Positions 44,101 through 51,492 are shown, numbered from the stretch's first letter. The stretch: 64,000 nt of DNA from Herbaspirillum autotrophicum (GCF_001189915.1 NZ_LFLS01000021.1:45409-109408); one strand, 5' to 3'. The notes: generated by a model not told the origin, from the sequence alone. Numbers and translations: made by a program.

Positions 44101-44574
44101 ATCGAATTCCTGGCGGCCACGGCCGGTCGCCACTACCTTCAGGTAATCACCACCGTTGCGACGTAACACAATCGCTGCCATGGCGAAATTGTCCCATTGC
44201 GCCTGCAATGCCGCGATCCGCGTCAGCCGGTCTACTTGCGGCTGGTTATCGATGACTTGTTGCTTGAGGGTGGCCATGGCGCTGGCAATCTTCGGTTTGG
44301 AAATGCGATACGGCGCCAGAAAAGCGTCGTCTCCGGTCAGCAGATAGCCGCGCATGCCGGATTCCATGTCGACCGCCAGACGTGAAATTTCGTTGGCATT
44401 GCCGATCACCTCTTGCGTATGATCGACCCAGCGCATGGATGACAACAGATACAGGATCAGGCCGACAAAAACGATGGCACTGGCCAGTCCGGCGGCAGCC
44501 GGCAAGGCGATATTGCGCGTCAGAATACGGCGAAAGCCGGCCTGATCAACTGCGGCGGGAGCGGACTCGGACAT
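41131..44574 (-). CDS. membrane hybrid histidine kinase: CHASE3-GAF-HK-three receivers
   Basis: Of 1147 residues, TM1 is at ~25-47, followed by a CHASE3 periplasmic domain (SGMRGYLLTGDDAFLAPY) and TM2 at ~190-210. A GAF domain spans ~265-400 and a long Gln/Glu-rich coiled coil ~400-490. HisKA has its histidine in NMSHELRTPLNSSL, and the ATPase contains LLSNALKFTETG, VRDTGIGIP and GGTGLGLSISR. Three receivers follow (VIEDDAEFAG, VLLVEDDARQR, VLLVDDDVRNI). The long coiled coil just before HisKA could be the CheR methylation target. A sigma70-like promoter precedes it. It heads the operon with CheR and a receiver-kinase. Confidence 0.9.
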   Translation of the reverse strand: MSESAPAAVDQAGFRRILTRNIALPAAAGLASAIVFVGLILYLLSSMRWVDHTQEVIGNANEISRLAVDMESGMRGYLLTGDDAFLAPYRISKPKIASAMATLKQQVIDNQPQVDRLTRIAALQAQWDNFAMAAIVLRRNGGDYLKVVATGRGRQEFDEIRREFADFLDIEQRLRQERIDTSQRVTTGVILIYLLVSLGLTGLLALLGRRDLKLLATTYGEALEQHREHAAVLERQAWQRTGQSQLAQQSMGQLLLSQLGGTVLEFLATYINTSVAAVYVREDSGTLERVASYGFSREQLHTTQAFNDDESLVGQAARGRRLIHLEQVPDGYLTVNSGLGQGKPVSVLLLPLEQDDEVIGVIELGFLHRPHARVLEFLDMTAPSVAAAFKAALYRRRLQDVLQKTRQLNEELQMQQEELRTANEELEQQSRVLADSQAILENQKAELQQSNDQLADQTTALDQKNAALSLVQVELEARASDLQRASKYKSEFLANMSHELRTPLNSSLILAKLLMDNPKGNLDPEQLQFAETIYSAGNDLLNLINDILDISKVEAGKLELAPEPIRVQRLLDGLHMSFAPLAQQKNLHFSVTLAAAAPQMMFADRQRLEQILKNLLSNALKFTETGSVALEVSAHGSRIAFAVRDTGIGIPAHQQDIIFEAFQQADGTTSRRYGGTGLGLSISRDLASLLGGTITVSSVPEQGSIFTLDMPLTATLPEVVAPASPAPTPVPVPKGVAPAEIPVFADDRHHVPLGRSVLVIEDDAEFAGILYEVAHEAGYQCLVSHGAADGLQTASEFLPDAVLLDLRLPDDSGMAVLQKLKANPRTRHIPVHIVSASDRTEVALQLGAIGYVMKPATRDRLQQVFQKLEARLTQKVKRVLLVEDDARQRESVVHLIEDTDVEIVAVESGEEAIALLRDTVFDCMIIDLRLPDMQGHELLQRVAEEDVCAFPPVIVYTGRNLTRAEEDELLKYSRSIIIKGARSPERLLDEVTLFLHRVESELSAERQSMLRTVRSRDRIFEGRRVLLVDDDVRNIFSLTSALEQKGLKVEVGRNGFEAIARLDEVADIDLVLMDIMMPGMDGLEAMRRIRADGRFAKLPIIAITAKAMKDDQEQCLQAGASDYLAKPVDLDRLYSLLRVWMPNMERI

Positions 44575-44597
44575 TGTTCTCTCGCAAAACTATTGAT

Positions 44598-44626
44598 TTT
44601 ATATTAGAAAAAGTTCTGTGCAGCAA
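44598..44626 (-). promoter_or_regulatory. sigma70-type promoter of the hybrid kinase-CheR operon
   Basis: Minus strand: TTGCTG (44626-44621), 17 bases, TATAAA (44603-44598), about 25 bases before the ATG at 44574. Confidence 0.45.
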
Positions 44627-44685
44627 GAGTGCAAAAAACAGCTGAGTGATGCAGATAATCTGCCCGCCCCGGTAAAAATCCCCGC

Positions 44686-44910
44686 TCAGGCGTCGATACG
44701 AAATCCCGCGCGCAGGGTTACCTGAAAATGGGCAACTTCATTCTGCGCGATATGTCCGCGCTGCTCCGTCACTTCATACCAGGCCAGATGCCTGACGCTT
44801 TTGCCGACATCGCGAATGGCGTTGCGAATTGCTTCATCACTGCTGTCGGGCGAACTGCCAATCACTTCGCGTATTTTGTAAGTATGCTGGTCATCGTGAG
44901 ATCTGCTCAT
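44686..44910 (-). CDS. dodecin
   Basis: A 74-residue protein: YKIREVIGSSPDSSDEAIRN, HLAWYEVTEQRG and AHFQVTLRAGFRI match the beta-alpha-beta-beta dodecin fold. The tryptophan in LAWYEV stacks on the flavin in the dodecameric shell. Bacterial dodecins store or buffer FMN/flavins. The ATG at 44910 is preceded by GGGAG with suitable spacing. It is monocistronic, with a stress-type promoter about 80-110 bases upstream. The window also contains an FMN-riboswitch-controlled lumazine synthase, so flavin homeostasis is represented twice. Confidence 0.9.
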   Translation of the reverse strand: MSRSHDDQHTYKIREVIGSSPDSSDEAIRNAIRDVGKSVRHLAWYEVTEQRGHIAQNEVAHFQVTLRAGFRIDA

Positions 44911-44990
44911 CGCCGGCTCCCGGGAAATATGCCTGGCTGGATGCCACGCCCACGAAAGCTCCCAGCATAGCCAAATGCGGCCCTCGATCA

Positions 44991-45023
44991 AGTCGGTTGT
45001 TGCCTGAAAACAATGTAGGAGAA
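44991..45023 (-). promoter_or_regulatory. stress-type promoter of the dodecin gene
   Basis: Minus strand: TTCTCCTACA (45023-45014), 17 bases, CCGACT (44996-44991). It is back to back with the divergent family member at 45036-45068. Confidence 0.6.
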
Positions 45024-45035
45024 ATGCACCGCTGC

Positions 45036-45068
45036 TTTTCTGACACGCGGAAGCGATAGGGTCTTATG
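45036..45068 (+). promoter_or_regulatory. stress-type promoter of the 65-residue protein gene
   Basis: TTTTCTGACA (45036-45045), 17 bases, CTTATG (45063-45068), about 115 bases before the ATG at 45185. Confidence 0.5.
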
Positions 45069-45184
45069 GCGCCCCCGGTGACGCCGCATTACGCTGATGT
45101 CGTATCCATACCGCAGGGAACGCAAGGAATGCACCGCGCCCCTGCACGACACGCAACAACAGACCAACAAACCAGGAGCAGCTC

Positions 45185-45382
45185 ATGAGAACCGACACCG
45201 CACTGACACAAATCCGGGCCCAGGCCCCAAAAAGCGACGTTGCTTCTGCACCCGGACCATTATCGGCACCGACGCCTTCGCCGGAAGCCGAACGCGACGC
45301 TACGGCGATTCTGATTTCCGGCCGCCTGCCCGGCACCGGCGCTGAAGACGCCGCCTCCGACGAGGGTACCAGCGCGCCGTGA
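45185..45382 (+). CDS. small hypothetical protein, 65 residues
   Basis: AGGAG stands six bases before the ATG. The product (MRTDTALTQIRAQAPKSDVA at the start) is Ala/Pro/Ser-rich, low in hydrophobic residues and predicted to be disordered, with no recognisable domain. It lies downstream of a stress-type promoter and is followed by a second small disordered stress-like protein gene, which suggests a desiccation- or stress-related role by context only. A short GAG/CTC hairpin follows the stop, without a T-tract. Confidence 0.55.
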   Translation: MRTDTALTQIRAQAPKSDVASAPGPLSAPTPSPEAERDATAILISGRLPGTGAEDAASDEGTSAP

Positions 45383-45404
45383 GTCTCGCTCACGGAGAAT
45401 CTCG

Positions 45405-45437
45405 CTTGCTCACATCAGGCCGACGGCATCCCCTACT
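45405..45437 (+). promoter_or_regulatory. stress-type promoter of the FPASDP protein gene
   Basis: TTGCTCACA ends at 45414, then 17 bases, then CCTACT (45432-45437). The start would fall near 45444, giving a leader of only about 15 bases that still includes the ribosome-binding site. Confidence 0.45.
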
Positions 45438-45458
45438 TTCTGCAACCGAGGAAATATC

Positions 45459-45680
45459 ATGAGCAAATCAGATCCTGCACCGAAACATCGCTCGACCAAA
45501 CACGACACACCGAGCGAAGTGGCACTCGACGAAGCAAATGAAATGTCATTTCCGGCCAGCGATCCGGTGAATACTTCGAATATCACGCGCATCACCAAAG
45601 CACCGGTATTGCCGGAAGCGGCCGCAGATCATCAGAACAGCAACAAGATCAAGACCGCGGCAAAAAAAACCACCCATTAG
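45459..45680 (+). CDS. small protein with ALDEA..MSFPASDP motif
   Basis: A 73-residue hydrophilic protein. Residues ~20-40 read EVALDEANEMSFPASDPVNT, which matches a recurring ALDEA-x-ESFPASDP motif in small uncharacterised proteobacterial proteins; the rest is basic and disordered. GAGGAAA precedes the ATG by about five bases. It has its own stress-type promoter and sits beside dodecin. Function unknown. Confidence 0.75.
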   Translation: MSKSDPAPKHRSTKHDTPSEVALDEANEMSFPASDPVNTSNITRITKAPVLPEAAADHQNSNKIKTAAKKTTH

Positions 45681-45720
45681 TAAAACGGTATATCAGTCAA
45701 CGTCAGGAGTCAGGCCGGCG

Positions 45721-46512
45721 TCAAAATGCGTAGCTGAGATTGACGCCGACTTCTCGCGTCATATTGTCTGGTTCTTTCAACGCATCATGTTGCGTGTAAA
45801 AAGTCCATTGGCTGTCAGGAATTTTCCAGTAGCGAAAGAACGGCGTCACACGCACTTCACTGCCATCAGTCATGGCATAGGCAAACATGGTGCTCAATTC
45901 AAGTCCGCGTCCGGTTTCCTGCTTGTTGCCGATGTCGTTGTTGCCTGCGTACTGGTAGGAGTACTGCTTGCCTTTGAATAACTGGTTCCAACCGATTTTC
46001 GGTGTGATTTTCAACGGTCCCGCGGCAAACGTGGCCGCCAGCCCGAGATTGATGAAGTAATACTCCGACTCGCGCTTGTAGCCGCCACTGCCCGCCTGCT
46101 CCAGATGATCGGTCAAATTGCGATAGCCGATGCCAACCGACGGCAGCAAGTCTTGCCCCAACAGTTGCACCTGATGTTCGTAGATACCCCGCAGTTCGTA
46201 CACATAACGATCCTGCCCGCTGGCTACCAGCCCGCCGAACGGAATAACCGCATTTCCGCCGGTGTACTTGCTGCGCCCCTGAGCGTAGCGCAGGCTGAGT
46301 TTGAGCGTTTGCTGCGGTGTCAGACGCCAGCCGGCGACGCCGTTCACGCCGTACATGGTGGCCTCTTCCCGCATGAATGGCCGGCCATTGATTTTCTCGG
46401 AATACACTTCCTGGTACAACTCAGTACCCAGTTCAAAAAACGTCTGTTGCGCCAGCGCCTGACCCGATACCAGCGCCAGACAGCCCACTCCCAGATTAAA
46501 ACGATTGCGCAT
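45721..46512 (-). CDS. outer-membrane beta-barrel protein
   Basis: The 263 residues begin with a signal peptide (MRNRFNLGVGCLALVSGQALA-Q), followed by alternating hydrophobic beta-strands rich in Tyr and Gly (KLSLRYAQGRSKYTGG, RYVYELRGIYEHQVQL, GVNLSYAF). It ends in the C-terminal phenylalanine used for BAM recognition. The ATG at 46512 has GGGGAGAGGA before it. A barrel of 10-12 strands is likely. No substrate is apparent. It is monocistronic and convergent with the FPASDP gene, with 40 bases between them. Confidence 0.82.
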   Translation of the reverse strand: MRNRFNLGVGCLALVSGQALAQQTFFELGTELYQEVYSEKINGRPFMREEATMYGVNGVAGWRLTPQQTLKLSLRYAQGRSKYTGGNAVIPFGGLVASGQDRYVYELRGIYEHQVQLLGQDLLPSVGIGYRNLTDHLEQAGSGGYKRESEYYFINLGLAATFAAGPLKITPKIGWNQLFKGKQYSYQYAGNNDIGNKQETGRGLELSTMFAYAMTDGSEVRVTPFFRYWKIPDSQWTFYTQHDALKEPDNMTREVGVNLSYAF

Positions 46513-46722
46513 GGCTTCCTCTCCCCAATAAACACTCAAACACTTTACTGGCAGCGGCCAGGCAAGTTATTTTCACGCGCCGTATCAGACACGGAAATTG
46601 CTTGCTGGCATCGTGCCGGACAGCAAGTACCGTATTGTAGCGAGTGTAATGAATTGCATCTTTAGTTGTCGTTGCAATCGCAACCTATATAGTTCAATTA
46701 TCCAACAACCAAGAGCAAAACC

Positions 46723-47154
46723 ATGAAACGCTTCCTCTGTGCCGCCGCACTCATTGCCGTCAGCGCCGTTGCCATGCTGCCAACGCAAGCCATGGCGCAA
46801 GTCGGCGTCAGCATCACGATCGGCTCGTCGCCACCGCCCATGCGTTACGAACGCGTGCCGCCACCACGTCAGGGCTACCTGTGGGCGCCGGGCTACTGGA
46901 ACTGGGCTGGCAATCGTCACGTCTGGGCCCCCGGACACTGGGAACGGGCACGACCCGGTTATGCCTACAGCCGTCCGCAGTGGTATCACGGCAGTCATGG
47001 CTGGGAATTGCGTCGCGGCGGCTGGCATCACGGCAATCCGCCGCGCCGCGATCCGCACTATGGCCGGCGCGATGACCATCGCAACGATCACCACCGCGGC
47101 AACCGTCATGACAACCGCGGCCATGATCGCAATGACCACCGTGGCGGGCGTTAA
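46723..47154 (+). CDS. YXWGXW repeat protein, exported
   Basis: The 143 residues carry a signal peptide (FLCAAALIAVSAVAMLPTQAMA-Q) and YXWGXW-like aromatic repeats (GYLWAPGYWNWAGNRHVWAP, GHWERARPGY). The tail is rich in His, Arg and Asp (RRDPHYGRRDDHRNDHH). The repeats are common in small envelope proteins of Betaproteobacteria; the His-rich tail could bind metal. A sigma70-like TTGTCG-N16-TATAGT lies about 30-60 bases upstream. It has a paralogue in this window at 50115-50705. Confidence 0.85.
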   Translation: MKRFLCAAALIAVSAVAMLPTQAMAQVGVSITIGSSPPPMRYERVPPPRQGYLWAPGYWNWAGNRHVWAPGHWERARPGYAYSRPQWYHGSHGWELRRGGWHHGNPPRRDPHYGRRDDHRNDHHRGNRHDNRGHDRNDHRGGR

Positions 47155-47204
47155 GCGCATCAGCTGCTCACCACCAACACGCGCTTGACGATCAGCTTAA
47201 CCAC

Positions 47205-47501
47205 ATGCCGAACCGGGACTCGATTTCAAATCATATTTTGCCGACCGCATCGACCATGGTCGGTGTGTGCATGACGGTCATCAGCATCATCAAGCTGACC
47301 GGCAATGGCAATCAAACGTGGGTGGATGAACTGCTGGCGCTGGACAGCCTGATTTTTGTGGTCAGCATCATCCTGTCTTATATTTCTGTCCGGCGCGGCA
47401 GCAAAATGGCGCGCTGCGAAGAATTGGCCGACACTTTTTTCATGGTCGGCATGGCCATCATGGCAATTTCAGCATTCATTCTGGCATTTGAAATATTCTG
47501 A
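47205..47501 (+). CDS. small inner-membrane protein, three helices
   Basis: The 98 residues include hydrophobic segments at about 14-32 (LPTASTMVGVCMTVISIIKL), 45-62 (LDSLIFVVSIILSYISV) and 78-96 (FFMVGMAIMAISAFILAFEI). A short basic loop with two cysteine-proximal residues (RRGSKMARCEE) joins helices 2 and 3. It resembles a common family of uncharacterised bacterial membrane proteins. No clear ribosome-binding site. It is 50 bases downstream of the YXWGXW gene. Confidence 0.65.
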   Translation: MPNRDSISNHILPTASTMVGVCMTVISIIKLTGNGNQTWVDELLALDSLIFVVSIILSYISVRRGSKMARCEELADTFFMVGMAIMAISAFILAFEIF

Positions 47502-47579
47502 GTCGCACTGCCCTGCCGTCAACAGCGAACGGCGGCGGCCTGCATGACCTGGCAAGCAGTTGCACTGCTGCCAGTCAAT

Positions 47580-47801
47580 CTACTTCTTCAGTAACAACAA
47601 AGCATCTTCAGCGACACTTCTCAGATTGGTGATGGTGGCATTGAGTTCGGCAAGTTCGCGCGCCGTCGGCGGCTTGTCCATGCCATCCTTGATCTGCGAT
47701 GCCTTGATGATAGTCGCCGCCATATGCCAGGCAGCGCGGTTATGCGCATTGATCAACTCGCGGCGAATGCGATCAAGTTCAGTTTTCTTGTTGTTATCCA
47801 T
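47580..47801 (-). CDS. small helical hypothetical protein, 73 residues
   Basis: The protein is charged and helical (MDNNKKTELDRIRRELINAH at the start, ELNATITNLRSVAEDALLLL at the end), with a heptad-like pattern suggesting a coiled coil. AAGG stands about five bases before the ATG. No family recognised. It is convergent with the small membrane protein gene and has no obvious partner. Confidence 0.55.
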   Translation of the reverse strand: MDNNKKTELDRIRRELINAHNRAAWHMAATIIKASQIKDGMDKPPTARELAELNATITNLRSVAEDALLLLKK

Positions 47802-47973
47802 TAGGGCCTTCTGCTGGTCATTAAACTGAATTGAAAACCAACTCAGATAGAAGTGTTTCTAATTTCAATCGAGAAATTATATTATGAAGCGCCAGTATCC
47901 ATCATGCATCATTTCCCAAAGAAAAACATGCATACCATCAACAAGCGATCTTCATGCCAGCAAGCAAGGGCAA

Positions 47974-48023
47974 TATAAAAACAAAACCGGCGCAATAACC
48001 CTGCCCAATGTCCAACGCCGGTT
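47974..48023 (-). terminator. intrinsic terminator of the nitronate monooxygenase gene
   Basis: On the minus strand the stem AACCGGCG/CGCCGGTT (arms at 48023-48016 and 47992-47985) with a 23-base loop is followed by TTTTGTTTTTATA. It lies 34 bases after the stop codon. Confidence 0.65.
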
Positions 48024-48056
48024 CACGGCAAGCACCGTGCGCCGGTCAGTACATCA

Positions 48057-49097
48057 TCACCAGCCGGAAACCAGCTCCCACGTCAGCTCGGCGGCAGGAA
48101 TTTCCTTGCAGGCGCTGGCATTCTGCCCCGACCACAACGGCGAAAAATCACCACTGCCCTGCGCTTCCGCCTTGCTCCGTATCGGCGCAATGGCGGCTGT
48201 GGCCAACGGAAACGCTGGCGCGGCGGCGCTGATCGCTCCCTGTTCACGAATGACGCGATTGACAATACTGCGCGCCGGACGGCCGGTGAACAGATTGGTC
48301 AATGCCGTATGGCGCGCGGCCTCGCTCTTCAATGCGGCGCGATGCACGCTGCTGGTGAGCGCTTCCGGACATAACAGGTAGGCAGTGCCGGCCTGCACGC
48401 CGGCCGCGCCCAATGCCCGCGCCGCAGCCACCCCGTGCGCATCGGCAATGCCACCGGCAGCGATCACCGGAATGGTCACTGCGTTAACAATTTGCGGCAA
48501 CAGTGCAAAGGTCCCGACCTGTGTCGTCAGGTCGTCGCTCAGAAAAATCCCCCGATGACCACCGGCTTCCAGTCCTTGCGCAATGATCGCATCCACACCG
48601 CGCGCCTGCAGCCACAGCGCTTCCTCGACAGTGGTGGCCGAAGCCAGCACCTTGGCGCCCCAACTGCGCACCCGCGCGACCAGTTCCGGTGCCGGCAAGC
48701 CAAAATGAAAACTGACAACCGCCGGCTCGAACTCGCTCAGGATGTCCGCCGCTGCGGCATTGAATGGCACCCGGCCGGCGCCGGCCGGGATGGCGGCAGC
48801 ATCGATACCGAATTCTGCGTAGTACGGCCCCAGCGCCTTGCGCCAGACCGCTTCGCGGGCGGCATCCGGCACCGGCGGCGTGTGCGCAAAGAAGTTGACG
48901 TTGTAAGGACGGTCGGTTGCCGCCGCCACGGCACTCAGTTCACGCCGCAGGCTCTCGGCATCCAGCATGGCTGCCGGGATCGACCCCAGCCCGCCGGCGT
49001 TGGATACCGCTGCCGCCAGTGCATGGCCCTGCACGCCAGCCATGGGTGCCTGAATCAGCGGCAATTCGATACCGAACAATTGTTGCAATGTTGTCAT
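48057..49097 (-). CDS. nitronate monooxygenase (2-nitropropane dioxygenase family)
   Basis: A 346-residue TIM-barrel flavoprotein. The start LFGIELPLIQAPMAGVQGHA, then AGGLGSIPAAM, and the FMN-phosphate loop VDAIIAQGLEAGGHRG and IPVIAAGGIADAHGV are family hallmarks. Class I members oxidise alkyl nitronates such as propionate-3-nitronate. The ATG at 49097 has AGGAG in front; the extension upstream runs into the control region. The divergent LysR-type gene begins 141 bases away and is the probable regulator. Confidence 0.9.
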   Translation of the reverse strand: MTTLQQLFGIELPLIQAPMAGVQGHALAAAVSNAGGLGSIPAAMLDAESLRRELSAVAAATDRPYNVNFFAHTPPVPDAAREAVWRKALGPYYAEFGIDAAAIPAGAGRVPFNAAAADILSEFEPAVVSFHFGLPAPELVARVRSWGAKVLASATTVEEALWLQARGVDAIIAQGLEAGGHRGIFLSDDLTTQVGTFALLPQIVNAVTIPVIAAGGIADAHGVAAARALGAAGVQAGTAYLLCPEALTSSVHRAALKSEAARHTALTNLFTGRPARSIVNRVIREQGAISAAAPAFPLATAAIAPIRSKAEAQGSGDFSPLWSGQNASACKEIPAAELTWELVSGW

Positions 49098-49186
49098 GCT
49101 CTGCTCCTGATAGTCCAGCCCATCATCATGTCGGCCGTTGTTTGCGATCCCGGTGTCGCAGAGCAAACAGCATAAAGTACTTAAAC

Positions 49187-49200
49187 CATTTTTTAAAATG
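49187..49200. promoter_or_regulatory. inverted repeat, candidate LysR operator
   Basis: CATTTT (49187-49192), TT, AAAATG (49195-49200) in the space between the divergent nitronate monooxygenase and LysR genes. The position fits a regulator-binding site; AT-rich symmetry alone is weak evidence. Confidence 0.3.
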
Positions 49201-49238
49201 AATAATAATGAGCCTATCAATCTTTTTTAGAGATGATC

Positions 49239-50141
49239 ATGGACTTATCCGCATTACGCATATTCAAGGCAATTGCTGAAGAAGGCAGCGTCACCCGCGC
49301 CGCTGCCCGTTTGCACCGGGTGCAGTCCAATGTGTCGGCACGACTGGCACAACTGGAAGAGACGCTGGGTGTACCGCTGTTTCACCGCGCCGGCCGCCGC
49401 TTGCTGATCACCACTGAAGGCGAACGTTTGTTGACCTATGCCGATCGCTTGCTGCAGTTGTCGGACGAGGCGCAGGCCGCAGTGCGCGGCGGCGAAAAAC
49501 CGTCCGGGCAACTGAAGATCGGCGCGATGGAAACCACCGCCGCAGTACGCTTACCCGGTTTGCTGGCAGGCTTTCACCGGCATTACCCGGATGTCGATCT
49601 GGTATTGGAAACCGGCTCCACCGATGCCATGGTGCAAGCGGTGTTTGATCATCGTCTCGACGTCGCGCTGGTGACGGCACCGATATCGCGCCCGGAACTG
49701 GATTGCAAGGAAGTGTTTGAAGAAGAGCTGGTATTGCTGACGCACAGCGGCCACGCAGCAGTCAGCGTCCCGGCCGATGTGGAAAAGAAAGTGTTGCTCG
49801 GTTTTCGTGCCGGCTGTACCTACCGGCGCCGGCTGGAGTCCTGGTTCACCGATGCCGGCATTCACGCCTTTCGCATGCATGAGTTCGGCACCTTCGAAGC
49901 CATCATCGGTTGCGTCGCGGCCGGCATGGGCGTGGCCATGATGCCGAAGGCGGTCATCCTGCAACGCAAAATGGACGATGCGATCCGGTTTCACGCCCTG
50001 CCGCCCGCTATCGCCAACATCAAAACCCTGTTGGTATGGCGTAAAAACGTGACGCATCATCCGGCGCGACAAGCCTTTGCCGACAGTTTCGACAGCTTGC
50101 CTGACGCGGACGAATCAATAACGCTGCCAGAAGCCGCCTGA
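49239..50141 (+). CDS. LysR-type transcriptional regulator
   Basis: This 300-residue protein has the N-terminal LysR winged helix (LRIFKAIAEEGSVTRAAARL, then QSNVSARLAQLEETLGVPLF, residues ~5-62) and a two-lobe effector domain starting GQLKIGAMETTAAVRLP. It resembles the CbbR/YwbI-type group that recognises small anions, but the ligand is unknown. I chose ATG 49239 because GAG stands six bases before it. It is transcribed divergently from the nitronate monooxygenase gene and most likely controls it. Its 3' end overlaps the tail of the opposing lipoprotein gene by 27 bases. Confidence 0.9.
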   Translation: MDLSALRIFKAIAEEGSVTRAAARLHRVQSNVSARLAQLEETLGVPLFHRAGRRLLITTEGERLLTYADRLLQLSDEAQAAVRGGEKPSGQLKIGAMETTAAVRLPGLLAGFHRHYPDVDLVLETGSTDAMVQAVFDHRLDVALVTAPISRPELDCKEVFEEELVLLTHSGHAAVSVPADVEKKVLLGFRAGCTYRRRLESWFTDAGIHAFRMHEFGTFEAIIGCVAAGMGVAMMPKAVILQRKMDDAIRFHALPPAIANIKTLLVWRKNVTHHPARQAFADSFDSLPDADESITLPEAA

Positions 50142-50705
50142 AAAGGTCCAGCCGGCACCGTTGCGATACCAATGTCCCGGCGCCCAGAAGTAGCCGTCGC
50201 GCCGCACATCCCAGTGACCGCCGACCCATTCATGACGACCATGATTCCAGCGCCAGAAGCCGCCGATCCAGATATGGTTCGGACTTGGCGGCGGCGGTTG
50301 CACTTCCACCCGTGGCGGTGGCGGCGCGATCGTGATGACTTCCGTTTCTACCCGGTAACCGGGGTCGATCCGGACCCAATGGCCCGGGTGCAATACCCAC
50401 TCGCCGCGCTCATTGGCCCAGTACGCATGCTGGAATACCATGTCCGGGCGCGCCTGCTCCCAATGACCGCCATTCCACACATAACGGTTGCCTGCCCATT
50501 TCCAGTGCCCGGTAATCCAGTAAGCATCGGGATACGGCGCCGGCGGAATCGCCTCTGCAATCGGTGCCGGCGGCGCCTGCACCACTTTATGTTCAGCACG
50601 TTCGATGTGCGCCTGCGGTGGCGCCACCACGCAACCGGTGACCAACAAGACCGATGCGGCACTCAGTGCCAGCAACAATTTTCTGCGCGAATGGAGAGGG
50701 TTCAT
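50115..50705 (-). CDS. YXWGXW repeat lipoprotein
   Basis: The 196 residues carry a lipoprotein signal peptide ending in the lipobox LVTG-C (residues ~21-25). Multiple aromatic repeats follow (YWITGHWKWAGNRYVWNGGH, HIWIGGFWRWNHGRHEW, YFWAPGHWYRNGAGW), split by a Pro-rich stretch (PPPPRVEVQPPPPSP). It should sit in the outer or inner membrane facing the periplasm. AAGGA lies before the ATG at 50705. Paralogue of the protein at 46723, with about twice as many repeats. Function unknown. Confidence 0.85.
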   Translation of the reverse strand: MNPLHSRRKLLLALSAASVLLVTGCVVAPPQAHIERAEHKVVQAPPAPIAEAIPPAPYPDAYWITGHWKWAGNRYVWNGGHWEQARPDMVFQHAYWANERGEWVLHPGHWVRIDPGYRVETEVITIAPPPPRVEVQPPPPSPNHIWIGGFWRWNHGRHEWVGGHWDVRRDGYFWAPGHWYRNGAGWTFSGGFWQRY

Positions 50706-50882
50706 GTCGTGTCCTTGAAAGAGGTCTGTCAAAAACGCGGCAGCGGCCTTGCGCGCCGACGCCGCTTACATTTGCTTGCACACTTGCCGCCACGGGTTAC
50801 CGACATTTACCAACTCTTTTGACTTGTTGTCGTCACGATAAATTACAATCACGGACATTGTTTTCAGTTCGGAGATCTGTGC

Positions 50883-51476
50883 ATGCGTCGCCTTGTTCGC
50901 CATTCGTCAATAGCAGGATTGATCGCCATCGCTATGGCCGGCTGCACGACGTCCAAACAAGCCATTTATCATCAAGAAGAATTCGGCGAGACCGACACCT
51001 ACTCCCGTACTTTCGCCAGCAGTGACGCCGCCGCCTGCGAAGCTGCCCGACGTGCTCTGCTGAGTCAGGGCTATGTGATCAGCAAGGCGCAAGCCAACGT
51101 GGTCGACGGCACCAAGAGCTTCCAGCCCGACGCCGATCAGCATCTGGAAATTTCATTTCATATCGTATGCGCCGCCAATGGCAAGGCCGACAAGAATGCG
51201 ACCGCCTTCGTCAGCGCCACCCAGGATCGCTACGCATTGAAGAAAACCAATAATTCCGCCAGCCTCGGCGTCGGCGTGCTGGGTTCGGTTTCCATGCCGT
51301 TCGGTTCCAGTGATGATTCGCTGGTCAGGGTTGCCAGCGAAACCATTCGCTCGGGACAATTCTATGACCGTTTTTTTGGCGCAGTGGAACGTTATCTGGG
51401 CACGGTCGCCGAATCCTCAGTCGCCGAAAAAACACCAGCCACCACCACTCCCGTCAAAGCCGACAGCAAACCCTGA
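50883..51476 (+). CDS. DUF2242 lipoprotein
   Basis: A 197-residue protein with a lipobox (AMAG-C, Cys20) after a short signal. The body matches the DUF2242 family (FASSDAAACEAARRALLSQG, DGTKSFQPDADQHLEISFHI, DSLVRVASETIRSGQFYDRF). A low-complexity Thr/Ala/Lys tail closes the protein. GGAG stands eight bases before the ATG. Family function is unknown; the protein is expected to be anchored in the envelope. Confidence 0.85.
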   Translation: MRRLVRHSSIAGLIAIAMAGCTTSKQAIYHQEEFGETDTYSRTFASSDAAACEAARRALLSQGYVISKAQANVVDGTKSFQPDADQHLEISFHIVCAANGKADKNATAFVSATQDRYALKKTNNSASLGVGVLGSVSMPFGSSDDSLVRVASETIRSGQFYDRFFGAVERYLGTVAESSVAEKTPATTTPVKADSKP

Positions 51477-51492
51477 GCAACAGACATGAAAA

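Noticed and set aside
47884..48381. 165-codon plus-strand open frame
   Set aside because: It runs antisense through the nitronate monooxygenase gene and its terminator, has no family resemblance and no good ribosome-binding site.
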